Source: Dendrophyllia cribrosa
Lineage: Eukaryota; Cnidaria; Anthozoa; Scleractinia; Dendrophylliidae
Length of the DNA stretch: 64,000 nt
Assembly (NCBI GenBank): GCA_024195265.1
Contig: JAJLRJ010000010.1
Span: forward strand, 7,162,581 to 7,226,580
Direction: 5' to 3'
Shown here: positions 34,901 through 43,141 of the stretch, in pieces
Layout: the number at the start of each line of letters is the position of its first letter
Position numbering within the stretch: position 1 is the first letter of the stretch
Translations under genes and position numbers: made by a program
Notes under the pieces: model-generated
The model's database searches: none
Told to the model about the DNA's origin: nothing
What the model saw: only the letters and a program-made list of their open reading frames with translations

Positions 34901-35215
34901 CAAGTTTCTCAAAACCTAGGTCAAAAATGTGAAAGACAGCAATTACCCCTAAAGTTAGCATGGGCAATCACTATACACAAGAGTCAAGGTTTAACGCTAA
35001 AGAAAGCCTGGGTTGATCTTGGTCCTTCAGAAAAATCTTCAGGAATGACATATGTTGCACTAAGTAGAGTTAAGAAACTTGAAGACCTAATGGTAGAACC
35101 CATGACCCTGGATAGACTGCAAGCACCCAAAAAAATGTGCAATTTAAATTACAGACTTAAGGAAGAAGAGCGGCTAGATGGTCTAGCCCAAGATACTTTG
35201 CACAGTTTATTGTAG
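28928..35215 (+). pseudogene. Helitron RepHel protein with N-terminal USP-like domain, one in-frame stop
   Basis: A frame of 2095 codons broken only by TAG at 34790-34792; the same frame continues 141 codons to 35215. Residues about 95-355 read as a ubiquitin-specific-protease-like domain: a Cys box with Cys106 (GKFSCAVDCFLEL), a zinc-finger pair C205xxC208 and C250xxC253, and a His box KHFTIAIN...WLYFDD with His310. Residues about 395-600 hold imperfect basic repeats of KQNAYMKEYRRRKK type. Next comes a LPRYPRELPVIVVSVKG segment, then the Helitron N/Rep region with the HUH motif H1124-C-H1126 and tyrosines Y1326/Y1330 (EYLVKYTSK). The C-terminal PIF1-type helicase has Walker A GIAGSGKS (1661-1668), Walker B IIDEYS (D1737,E1738) and MVGDIAQLPPV. 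Past the stop, WAITIHKSQG and TYVALSRVK complete the helicase. USP enzymes remove ubiquitin; Rep and helicase drive rolling-circle transposition. Whether translation starts at 28928 is uncertain. Confidence 0.8.
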
Positions 35216-35428
35216 AATCCTATTGCCCTAAATATATCAAACATCCAAACCAGATAAAATCACTTTTAACAATTAGAGTTTCATTAACCAGACGTGAGCC
35301 TTCATTCAAGATAATGTAAAGGATACAGATTATAACTTGAAATAATGGCATAAATTTATTTAAAACTGCTACAATGTACATAACCTTTATTTATAATTTT
35401 TTTTGGTTACAGATTCTTTGTGGAAAGA

Positions 35429-35476
35429 ATGTCAAAGCGTAAGCCAGACCTTAACTCAGGTGAGTGTTATGATTAT

Positions 35477-35539
<63 letters not shown>

Positions 35540-36721
35540 CGGAGGGAGAAAGAACAGTAGATCAGAATGCAAGCAAACTGATGAATAGCTACTAAACACA
35601 GACTACAGTGATTCGTTGCCTATTTAACATGTATCTTTTGATTTTTTTCCTTAGAATCACTCCGTGGCTTTATACATAATTTGAGCCCTGTAAAACGCTC
35701 AAAGAAAACGGATTGGTTTGAGTTTCATCTGCAAACAAGTCCTTCCAAAGTACAGCGAGTAGTTGGATTCAATACCCCAAGCCACTCAACCTTCAATGAA
35801 CATAACAAATCAAAAACCCCTGTGCTGCTGTCAAATACTAAGAACAATGATTCCAACAAGGACATTATCTTCAACCAACAGTCAATTGTAAGGTCTGCGC
35901 CAGCGTTCGACATTGACTTTGATTATTCTCCAGACATTGCTGCATCTGAATCATCCTCCTCTTCAGTGCAACCTGCTACTATGATCACTCTGGAACAGGT
36001 ACCAACTCTAAAGATAAACCAGAAGGTCAACGTCACAGCAACGATTTCATTGGGCAGTGAACAACCTAAGCCGGTTGAAGTGAAATCCACGCAAAAGATG
36101 ACACTCGTCAAAGAGGATTGTGTGTTAGAAGATGAGACAGGTACAGCTGAAATTCACATTTGGGATGAGCTCATCAACAACGTGAAAAATGGGACAACAT
36201 ATGAATTCCAAAACCTGAACGTCAAGCACTTCAAAGGAAGCACCCACTTAGCAACGACACCATCAACTACCTTCAAGGAAGCCACCAAACAACTTAAGTC
36301 TGTGCAAGGACCTACACTACTCGAAAACCCAGAAAAAGAAGTTAAAGTCGAGATATTCAAGTTTATAAACAACCTAAGCATATTCGTTGCTTGTCAAGCT
36401 TGTAAGAAGAAGATAACAGAGAGTGCCCATCAGAAGTACATAAAATGCAGGAACTGTGGAGTAAGGCAGCGTCAAAGCGAGTGCAAGAGAGATGCATCTG
36501 TGCAAGTTAAAGTAGAAATAGCTGGAAAGGAAATATGGCTGACAGCGTTCACAAAAGAAATTGAAAGTCTTCTCGCTCTGTCTCCAGAGGTTTCCCTTAT
36601 GAGTGACTCAGAATCTATTGAAGACCAGCTTATGGACCTCACGGATATCCACTTCACCTATAATGTGAACAAAAAAACCATAACCCAGGTGACATCTGTT
36701 TCAAATGGACTGGCGCAATGA
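35429..36721 (+). CDS. Helitron-associated RPA-like OB-fold ssDNA-binding protein
   Basis: Two exons: 35429-35459 (ATG, MSKRKPDLNS, donor CAG|GTGAGT) and 35655-36721 after acceptor TTCCTTAG, joined in phase 1, giving 365 residues. An OB-fold region lies at about residues 130-240 (VNVTATISLGSE, EDETGTAEIHIWDELI, YEFQNLNVKHFKG). A zinc-finger-like C-terminal module contains CQACKKK and CRNCG-8-C, like the RPA70 C-terminal part. RPA-like proteins are known companions of animal Helitrons and probably bind the displaced single strand during transposition. It lies 0.2 kb downstream of the RepHel frame on the same strand. No stop or frameshift is seen. Its intron carries a 63-bp poly-G tract, which may affect assembly but not the code. 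Confidence 0.8.
35477..35539. repeat. Poly-G run (63 bp) in the RPA-like gene intron
   Basis: An uninterrupted G homopolymer close to the intron donor. Its length is unreliable in assembly and it could form G-quadruplex structure. Confidence 0.9.
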
Positions 36722-36819
36722 CACTATGGAACGATTGATTAATGGGCCATCTTAACATCAAACTACTTACTATGTAAACTACGTTCAAAGTTGCGTTCTA
36801 AAATCATATTAAAACACGA

Positions 36820-37200
36820 ACATGAAACATTTTAAAAAACAAAGAAATCATGTGAGATATGCATTTGTAATCTCTGTTACAAGTTCAGTTCTTAAAGACA
36901 TTTCAAAAAACAAAGATTTCCATTTGGAATCTACTTTTAATTACAAGTTTCGTTTTTAAAAACATTCCAAAAAACAAAAAAAAGCATGTCAGATTTGCAT
37001 TTGTAATCTACGTTACAAGTTTTGTTATTAAAGACATTTGACACATTTGAATTCATGCTCATTTCTATCGACAATGTTACAATTTCAGCTTTGTCTCGAC
37101 TAATGCAAAGGCCACAGATATTTCAGCTCTAATCTACCTTAAAAGTTTAGTTCTTACGGACATTCTAAACAACAAAGAACAGCATGTGAGTTTTGCAATG
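36820..37200 (+). repeat. Tandem repeats, about 95-120-bp unit, Helitron 3' region
   Basis: Four to five diverged units sharing ACATTNNAAAAAACAAAG, CATGTGAGATATGCATTTG and TAATCTACNTTACAAGTT. Repeats near the 3' end are common in Helitrons. Confidence 0.65.
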
Positions 37201-37295
37201 CTTTTTTGAACAATCATTCAATTTGAAAAAATGTTTTCTAGTCTGGTTACTTCTTAATTTTCATTAGGTACGCAACTGTCACAGTTTTTACTCGT

Positions 37296-37322
37296 TGGCA
37301 CTCTAGCGCCAGCTATTTCTAG
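37296..37322 (+). other. Proposed Helitron 3' terminus (hairpin plus CTAG)
   Basis: TGGCACTCTAGCGCCA forms a 6-bp stem with one mismatch, 7 bp before CTAG, which is followed by T. This is the pattern of Helitron 3' ends. It is short, so chance is possible. Confidence 0.4.
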
Positions 37323-37379
37323 TTTAGACTCACTTACGGCCAAATACAATTTTTTTGCCAACTCTTGTAATTAATTGTG

Positions 37380-37690
37380 TATCACTATCGTGTTTATTTT
37401 TAGGAATCCAAACTTTGTATGGAATTCCGAACACAATATACTAATGTGCCGGGAACTCGGCCAAACACTCGGACTCGGTCATTTCATACAGCGCGAACTT
37501 TCGATATTCTCCATGGGGAAAAAATCAGGATTTTTTGCCTCGAACAGGTCAAACAAAACTAGAAATTCTTCGTCGTTAATAAAGTTTAATCCACGGCTCA
37601 AAAAAAGAAGCTCACTCGTGTCCTTAAACGATGTCATCTTGAGCGAGCGAGACGTTTTCAACAAGCCAAGTCGAAATAAGTCGTCGTCGT
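37380..37690 (-). pseudogene. Harbinger (HARBI1-like) transposase N-terminal fragment
   Basis: The minus-strand frame contains FINDEEFLVLFDLFEAKNPDF, then after a frame break TESECLAEF and a GIPYKVWIP stretch. This matches, in order, the conserved N-terminal region of HARBI1-like nucleases common in cnidarians. Only this fragment is present and it has frameshifts. The assignment rests on pattern memory, not on a catalytic motif. Confidence 0.5.
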
Positions 37691-37712
37691 CTACCTGCCG
37701 GCCGCATCTTAA

Positions 37713-39051
37713 AGTGACTCGACCCAGTTTTTTTGGGGGGGGGTACCATCCTACTTTGAATCTATCTGGTATCCACACCTTTACTTTTATCATAAGTCTA
37801 ACACATAGAATGGATAACATTTAGATCAATCTACAATATAATATAAAATATTTGGCGATTGGAGTAAATGACACGTGGTTATAATGCCACGCCCCTTTGA
37901 GGTCTGAGTCGAAAATCTGCTGTTACCGGCATTTTTTCGTAGAAATCTCTCGGCTACACATAGTGCGCATTAATGCCTTGCGCTTAGCAGAATTTCACCA
38001 ACATCGCAAAGATCCAATTCGAGAAATTCAGTGGTTTCCAAATTTAGGTCATAATTTAAGCGAAAATGATAAGCAAACTTTACACGATTATATCTAATAA
38101 ACTATGAGACTTATCCCTTTATTTTGGGGATCGTTATAACAGATGAGTCCTTGCAAGTCAGCAAAAAGCTTTAGGGCCTTGTAAATGCGCGCGATTTCGA
38201 GCAAAGGAAACATATAGAAATTATTGTTTTAGCTATTTGTTGACGTTTGTCAGCGTTTAAGAGTCCTTCTCACGAAAAAAGCATTTTCTTAAAACTTCGT
38301 AGTTTTTTTTTCCTTCAAATTTTTCAGGGCCACAATTGATTAACTAACTGCCCTGGATTCTGAATTTCATGGTCATTGAAAAACTGTGACATTATCTTCT
38401 ATAAGCCCAAAGTTGAGTAAACATTGAAGATTTTTAGCGTTTTGGCTGAGTTTGTGCTCTGGGAGTTGTCTATTGTTTCTAGTCTGTCATTACATAGCAT
38501 TCTTGTTCAGCACGCGTGCAATGACTACGCTTGGCTGACTTCCGAATGCTCACCGAGATATGGTAATTTTGGTACGGCCTGAGACAGGCGATCGCGTGAT
38601 ACATCATAGAGGTTTAACGCATGATTTTTAATCAATTCTCGGCATGATGTTCACTCCTGGCTGCAGACGTTATGTGACGGGAATCCCTTCTATTTTTTCA
38701 TACTAATTACCATATCTCGGTGAGCATTCGGAAGTCAGCCAAGCGTAGTCATTGCACGCGTGCTGAACAAGAATCTCTGCTCAGCGCAAGGCACTAATGC
38801 GCACTATGTGTAGCCGAGAGATTTCCACGAAAAAATGCCGGTAACAGCAGATTTTCGACTCAGACCTCAAAGGGGCGTGGCATTATAACCACGTGACATT
38901 TACTCCGATCGCCAAATATTTTATATTATATTGTAGATTGATCTATATGTTATCCATTCTATGTGATAGACTTATGATAAAAGTAAAGGTGGGGATACCA
39001 GAGAGCTTCAAAGTAGGATGATACCCCCCAAAAAAACTGAGTCGAGTCACA
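37713..39051. mobile_element. Long-TIR element with TTAA duplication (1.34 kb)
   Basis: About 285 bp at each end are inverted copies (AGTGACTCGACCCAGTTTTTTTGG left; TGTGACTCGACTCAGTTTTTTTGG from the right, on to GGCTACACATAGTGCGCATTA). They are flanked by TTAA at 37709-37712 and 39052-39055. The interior is noncoding and contains a second inverted repeat (38499-38774). TTAA suggests a piggyBac- or Kolobok-driven non-autonomous element. Confidence 0.8.
38499..38774. repeat. Nested inverted repeat
   Basis: Two 70-bp arms (38499-38568 and 38704-38774) starting ATTCTTGTTCAGCACGCGTG match as near-perfect inverted copies. They sit next to the right TIR of the larger element. Confidence 0.8.
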
Positions 39052-39175
39052 TTAAGTTTTCATTTTCCCACCGAAACCGACGTCCTCAGTCCAGTCCTCC
39101 CGCGGTCTATAGACGTCGTCGTCGTCTCGTTCGTCGTGGATCTTAAGTTCTCTATTATTATTATCATCATTATTA

Positions 39176-39340
39176 TTAGCCCAGGGCATCCATTTATAAC
39201 AGATTTGCTGAAGGGTTTACTCTGGTAAAATATGTTATTATTATTATTATTATTATTATATGATAATAATAATAATAACATATTTTACCAGAGTAAACCC
39301 TTCAGCAAATCTGTTATAAATGGATGCCCTGGGCATGGGT
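39176..39340. repeat. Inverted duplication around an ATT microsatellite
   Basis: The stretch CCCAGGGCATCCATTTATAACAG...TAACATATTTTACC occurs forward (39180-39240) and in reverse (39270-39335), separated by ATT repeats. A third, forward copy is at 40160-40225. ATT microsatellites also lie at 39345-39385 and 40215-40245. Confidence 0.7.
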
Positions 39341-39419
39341 ATGATTATTATTATTATTATTTTTATTATTATTATTATTATTATTAACAATATTAGGTTT
39401 TTTATGCGTGTAGCGAAGT

Positions 39420-39745
39420 TATTTTTCCGTTAACTCTTGACTTTCAGAGTGTTTTCCAGAGAGATCTTCAAGGTTTCATTTAAATCTCGGACGTTACAAA
39501 GAAATATTCAAATGTTCATTTCCAATCTTGTGGATTACTGGTCACGCGTGACGGAGCATGGCTGTAATTCTAGTAGATTCTGGAATCTTCCAGTCGCTTT
39601 TAGAATGTTCCAGACACCAGAGTCCTTAGGCTTACTGCTCAGCGGAGAGTCGTCCGAGTGTCTTCTGATTGGCAAATAGATGACGTTCTGGAATTATAAA
39701 AGTGGGAAATTCCCTTCTTGTCAGCCTCTTACCTTCAGTAGGGAC
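39420..39745 (+). promoter_or_regulatory. Promoter block 1, copy C1 (signal exon lost)
   Basis: Nearly identical to 40280-40607. It keeps one perfect heat-shock element (39578-39590), a second with one mismatch (TTTTAGAATGTTC, 39598-39610), the CCAAT-like ATTGG, the TATA box (39695-39701) and GGGAAATTCCC (39704-39714). Just after GTAGGGACGC the block is joined to MITE and LINE sequence copied from 26720-27029, so no signal exon follows. It is a promoter without its own gene. Confidence 0.75.
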
Positions 39746-40060
39746 GCGGAAACATGGCATTCAGGTAGACCCCCGCCTTAAGACGCGTTTTACTATGCAT
39801 ATTTTAACTTTTGTATTTACTGTAAGTGTGTCAATAACAATGCTCCAGATTTGTTTAGGGATTATTTTATTAAGTTATCGCATAATTATTCTACCAGGCG
39901 CAATGGTCTAAACCTTTTAATTCCTAAAGTACGCACAGAATCTGCAAAGAAAGTCTACTTTTATTCTGGTGCCCAAGCTTTCAATAATTTGCCACCGCAT
40001 TTGAAAGAAGTTAAATCGTTGATAATCTTTAAAACGAAGCTTAAGGATTTATTTCTTTAG
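39746..40060 (+). pseudogene. LINE 3' tail copy (duplicate of 26720-27029)
   Basis: Begins inside the right end of the TTAA MITE (GGAAACATGGCATTCAGG) and continues through RDYFIKLSHNYSTRR to IFKTKLKDLF, with only a few differences from 26720-27029. The copy includes the MITE/LINE junction, so it was made after that MITE insertion. Confidence 0.8.
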
Positions 40061-40213
40061 AGTTTTAATTTATCTAATTATTTTATTATAATATATTCAA
40101 TATTATTAATGATATTATTATAATCTAATTTAATATTATTATTATCATTATTATTATTAGCCCAGGGAATCCATTTATAACAGATTTGCTGAAGGGTTTA
40201 CTCTGGTAAAATA

Positions 40214-40247
<34 letters not shown>

Positions 40248-40436
40248 AATATTAGGTTTTTTATGCGTGTAGCGAAGTTATTTTTCCGTTAACTCTTGAC
40301 TTTCAGAGTGTTTTCCAGAGAGATCTTCAAGGTTTCATTCAAATCTCGGACGTTACAAAGAAATATTGAAATGTTCATTTCCAATCTTGTGGATTACTGG
40401 TCACGCGTGACGGAGCATGGCTGTAATTCTAGTAGA

Positions 40437-40449
40437 TTCTGGAATCTTC
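40437..40449 (+). promoter_or_regulatory. Heat-shock element 1
   Basis: TTCTGGAATCTTC, a perfect three-unit TTCnnGAAnnTTC array, the consensus bound by trimeric HSF. Confidence 0.7.
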
Positions 40450-40456
40450 CAGTCGC

Positions 40457-40469
40457 TTCTAGAATGTTC
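40457..40469 (+). promoter_or_regulatory. Heat-shock element 2
   Basis: TTCTAGAATGTTC, a second perfect three-unit array 7 bp after the first. Two adjacent sites favour cooperative HSF binding. Confidence 0.7.
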
Positions 40470-40553
40470 CAGACACCAGAGTTCTTAGGCTTACTGCTCA
40501 GCGGAGAGTCGTCCGAGTGTCTTCTGATTGGCAAATAGATGACGTTCTGGAAT

Positions 40554-40560
40554 TATAAAA
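40554..40560 (+). promoter_or_regulatory. TATA box
   Basis: TATAAAA about 100 bp before the ATG. It is present in copies C1 and C2 but deleted in copy A. Confidence 0.65.
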
Positions 40561-40562
40561 GT

Positions 40563-40573
40563 GGGAAATTCCC
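40563..40573. promoter_or_regulatory. Kappa-B-like palindrome
   Basis: GGGAAATTCCC fits the NF-kB/Rel consensus GGGRNWYYCC on both strands. Its place just after the TATA box is unusual. Confidence 0.45.
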
Positions 40574-40656
40574 TTCTTGTCAGCCTCTTACCTTCAGTAG
40601 GGACGCTACGTTGAGGTTTTTTAATTTAATCTTGATTTATAGTTCATCACTTCATC

Positions 40657-40723
40657 ATGAAATCCCAAACCTTAACACCATTATTTGTACTTTTCACCTT
40701 CCCGCTTCTTGGGCTCACTTCAG
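40657..40723 (+). CDS. Signal-peptide first exon, block 1 copy C (alternative exon of IgSF gene B)
   Basis: Identical by eye to 12685-12751: 22 codons starting MKSQTLTP with a hydrophobic core, ending CAG|GTAAGT in phase 1. The next fitting phase-1 acceptor is the Ig exon of gene B at 48125, so this is probably an alternative, stress-promoter-driven first exon of gene B. The competing first exon is at 43142. Splicing over 7.4 kb is not proven. Confidence 0.6.
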
Positions 40724-41888
40724 GTAAGTTAAAGTAATTTTTCTTTCGTTGTTAATTCAGGATTAATTTACGCCTTCTGGTCACTTGCTTCCTTTTAATA
40801 TACATGCATCGTAACAAAAATTCGGACGACGGAGCTTTACTAAAACCGAGGATTTAGGCCGGTTACTTAAACGAAGTCTAACCCTTTGCTTCTTATTTAT
40901 AATCTAACTTATACAATTTATGGACCTCGACATCATAAGTGGGTCATTTACATAAATAAATGTTTTACTAGTCTGTGCCATAATATGCCTTCTTGACATT
41001 AATGTTTACAGTAAATAACGTTTAAATATCAGGTTGGGCGGTAATTGGTTTACAACGCGGTTTTATTAGATAACGTCTAAACTTCGTTTAAATAACCGGG
41101 CATTAAGTTTTTTTTTTTTGACAAAGAAAATGCTCACACATAATTCCGGCATTAATGGTGATTTTTCGATAACAATTTTCCCACCATAAGAAGTTATATT
41201 TTTTTGGAGCAGTTATTTTAATTGTAACAGTTCATTCACACCGGCCCGGTACAATGCAGCAGTAATGAACCGTGAAATACTTTATTAAATAAAAGGCAAA
41301 TACAACAATTAAGCCGACATTTCGTGTTTCAATCCCGTCTTCCATCGCAAGCACATTCAAGTAGACCACTCGAAGTGATTCGATTTGACGGCATAACAGT
41401 AAAGAAACAAGTTTGATGTGAAAACTTTCAGCGGAAACTGTTCGATCATTTTTAAAGTTTCTCCAACGTTTTAATTTTAAACGGCGGTGTGAATTTGCCG
41501 CTTATCACCACGATACGTTCGACACGGAATAACACCACGTGTTCGTGTGTCTAGACGACGGCCGTGTTTTAACTTATACACGGCGGGACATCAAATATTT
41601 GCAAAGTTTTTAAAAAACTTTACCTGCATCGTGTTTTAATTACGACAAAATGGAGTGAATATCAAGGTGCAAAAACAAATCTTAGTTTATGTGCGCTACT
41701 CACAATCCAAAAAAAACTGTAAAAAGGTTTGTATTATCCAAAGAGTCACTGAAGAGTTAAGCGCTTTGCAATCAAAGCTTTGAGTAAGTTTTTAATGGGA
41801 AATACAGTTTGATTTGCATATTTTGAAATCAAAGATTTTGGCGCAGATCGTTCGACGAAATGATGTGTTTATTGAATGTTCGAACTTG

Positions 41889-41965
41889 TGGACTGTCAAG
41901 GCAGGGGGGCCAGTGTGTGTATTGACTGGCGACAAAATTTGTCTTTTGCCTCCCTTGACAGTCCA
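41889..41965. repeat. Short inverted repeat
   Basis: TGGACTGTCAAGGCAGG is mirrored by CCTCCCTTGACAGTCCA. It is 77 bp in all and resembles a very small MITE. The flanking DNA to 42475 has no recognised gene. Confidence 0.55.
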
Positions 41966-42475
41966 CTTATTGCGGCCCGGAGCTAGCCGTCGAAGAAAAT
42001 CAAAATCCCACACTTTCCAAGCGGTCGATATTCGTATCAACATTTTGCTGTGCCAGCCAGAAACCAACCTGCTGATTGCCTCTTTCTGATTGGTCGTCGT
42101 TAAACAATAACCGATTCAAAATACGTACCGAGGGTGGGGAGCCATTGGCATTTTCGTAAGGTCGAACCGTTTACTTACCAGACTCGGGTCGTGTGACCGG
42201 CGACTACCGGAAGCCCAGGAAGAACTGCCTTGATGAATAGAGGGGAATCGAAAACGAATCTTCCCAGGTCGAAAAAGTTAGAAACAGGGCGAAGCAGTTC
42301 TAGCTCCGGGCCGTTTGGACGGATTTTCGATCGAGAGGTACGAGAAGAAGCGTGAATCTTTCGGCCTTTCTGTTGCGAGGTTTGACAGCCGAGCGATGCG
42401 ATTTTATGTTGAAAAGTCGCCTCGGCGCTGGAGCCGTTCAAAAATCTCTTTCCACCCTTGTCTTTCTCTTAGACG

Positions 42476-42940
42476 TACAGTCAACGGCGAACTCAGAATC
42501 CTTCAAAATCGCTCAAAATATCACTTTTACGGCAAAAGGACGACAACACACAACAAATAAGGTAATTTAACGTTTATTTAGCGTTGATCAGTACATACAT
42601 TTGGCGATACGTCGCCATAATATGAAATTTAGGTAAATCCCATACATTTCCTATAAAATTACAAACGGTCATTATGTTACACAAACAGATTGTATGGGCT
42701 CCCTGTGGTACAGTCAACGGCGAACTCAGAATCCTTCAAAATCGCTCAAAATATCACTTTTACGGCAAAAGGACGACAACACACAACAAATAAGGTAATT
42801 TAACGTTTATTTAGCGTTGATCAGTACATACATTTGGCGATACGTCGCCATAATATGAAATTTAGGTAAATCCCATACATTCCTATAAAATTACAAACGG
42901 TCATTATGTTTATACACAAACAGATTGTATGGGCTCCCTA
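42476..42940 (+). repeat. Tandem duplication, 233-bp unit
   Basis: Two nearly identical copies beginning TACAGTCAACGGCGAACTC at 42476 and 42709. They differ by single-base indels (CATTTCC/CATTCC, GTTACAC/GTTTATACAC). Confidence 0.9.
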
Positions 42941-42999
42941 GACAACGGAGACATCAGAAACGTATATAGTAATGCAATAATCCACGTGACGGAATTTTT

Positions 43000-43141
43000 G
43001 ACCAATCCGGCATCCGGCTCGGATTTTCAAGTGAGTTCACGACATGCAAATAATATGTTCAAGCAGTTTATGCTAAGTAAGCATTAAGACCATTACTAGC
43101 GCTTGTGAGACTTGTATGTATAAAAGGATTATTCGGACAAA
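43000..43141 (+). promoter_or_regulatory. Promoter of IgSF gene B proximal first exon
   Basis: CCAAT at 43002-43006, octamer ATGCAAAT at 43044-43051 (a POU/Oct-type site) and TATA box TATAAAAG at 43119-43126, 16 bp before the ATG. The TATA box is so close to this ATG that transcription probably starts at or beyond it, or from an upstream site. No heat-shock element was seen here, in contrast to block 1. Confidence 0.45.

Larger units (their letters stand above)
28928..37322 (+). mobile_element. Helitron with USP-like/Rep/PIF1 protein and RPA-like gene
   Basis: Rolling-circle transposon recognised from its RepHel protein (28928-35215) and a following RPA-like single-strand-binding gene (35429-36721). 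A tandem-repeat tract lies at 36820-37200. The proposed 3' end is a short hairpin (37296-37311) followed by CTAG at 37319-37322 and a T, as expected for Helitrons. The 5' TC end was not located, so the left limit given is only the ORF start. Confidence 0.75.
40280..40656 (+). promoter_or_regulatory. Promoter block 1, copy C2 (intact; stress/immune-type sites)
   Basis: The most complete copy, ending at the ATG of the signal exon. In order: palindrome TCACGCGTGA (40400-40409), two heat-shock elements, inverted CCAAT box ATTGG (40528-40532), CRE-like TGACGTT (40539-40545), TATA box and a kappa-B-like palindrome. The roughly 100 bp from TATA to ATG leave room for a short 5' UTR. The arrangement predicts induction by heat or proteotoxic stress and possibly by NF-kB. 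This is inference from motifs only. Confidence 0.65.
40527..41791 (+). repeat. Duplicated block 1, copy C
   Basis: Partner of 12568-13798. Homology includes the TATA-to-exon region, the exon and about 1.06 kb of the following intron, and ends after TTTGAGTAAGTT. Small differences include an additional CGACGGCCGTGTTTTAAC stretch near 41555. Confidence 0.85.

Noticed and set aside
36821..37200. Possible cluster of small RNA genes from repeated units after the RPA-like gene
   Set aside because: AT-rich diverged repeats without conserved stem structure; better explained as Helitron 3' tandem repeats.
41792..42570. Overlapping frames on both strands (41792-42089, 42175-42570)
   Set aside because: They cover a short inverted repeat and the start of a 233-bp tandem repeat; no domain or splice support.
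42476..42940. Possible CRISPR-like or satellite array from the repeated 233-bp unit
   Set aside because: Only two directly adjacent units without spacers; a simple tandem duplication in an animal genome.
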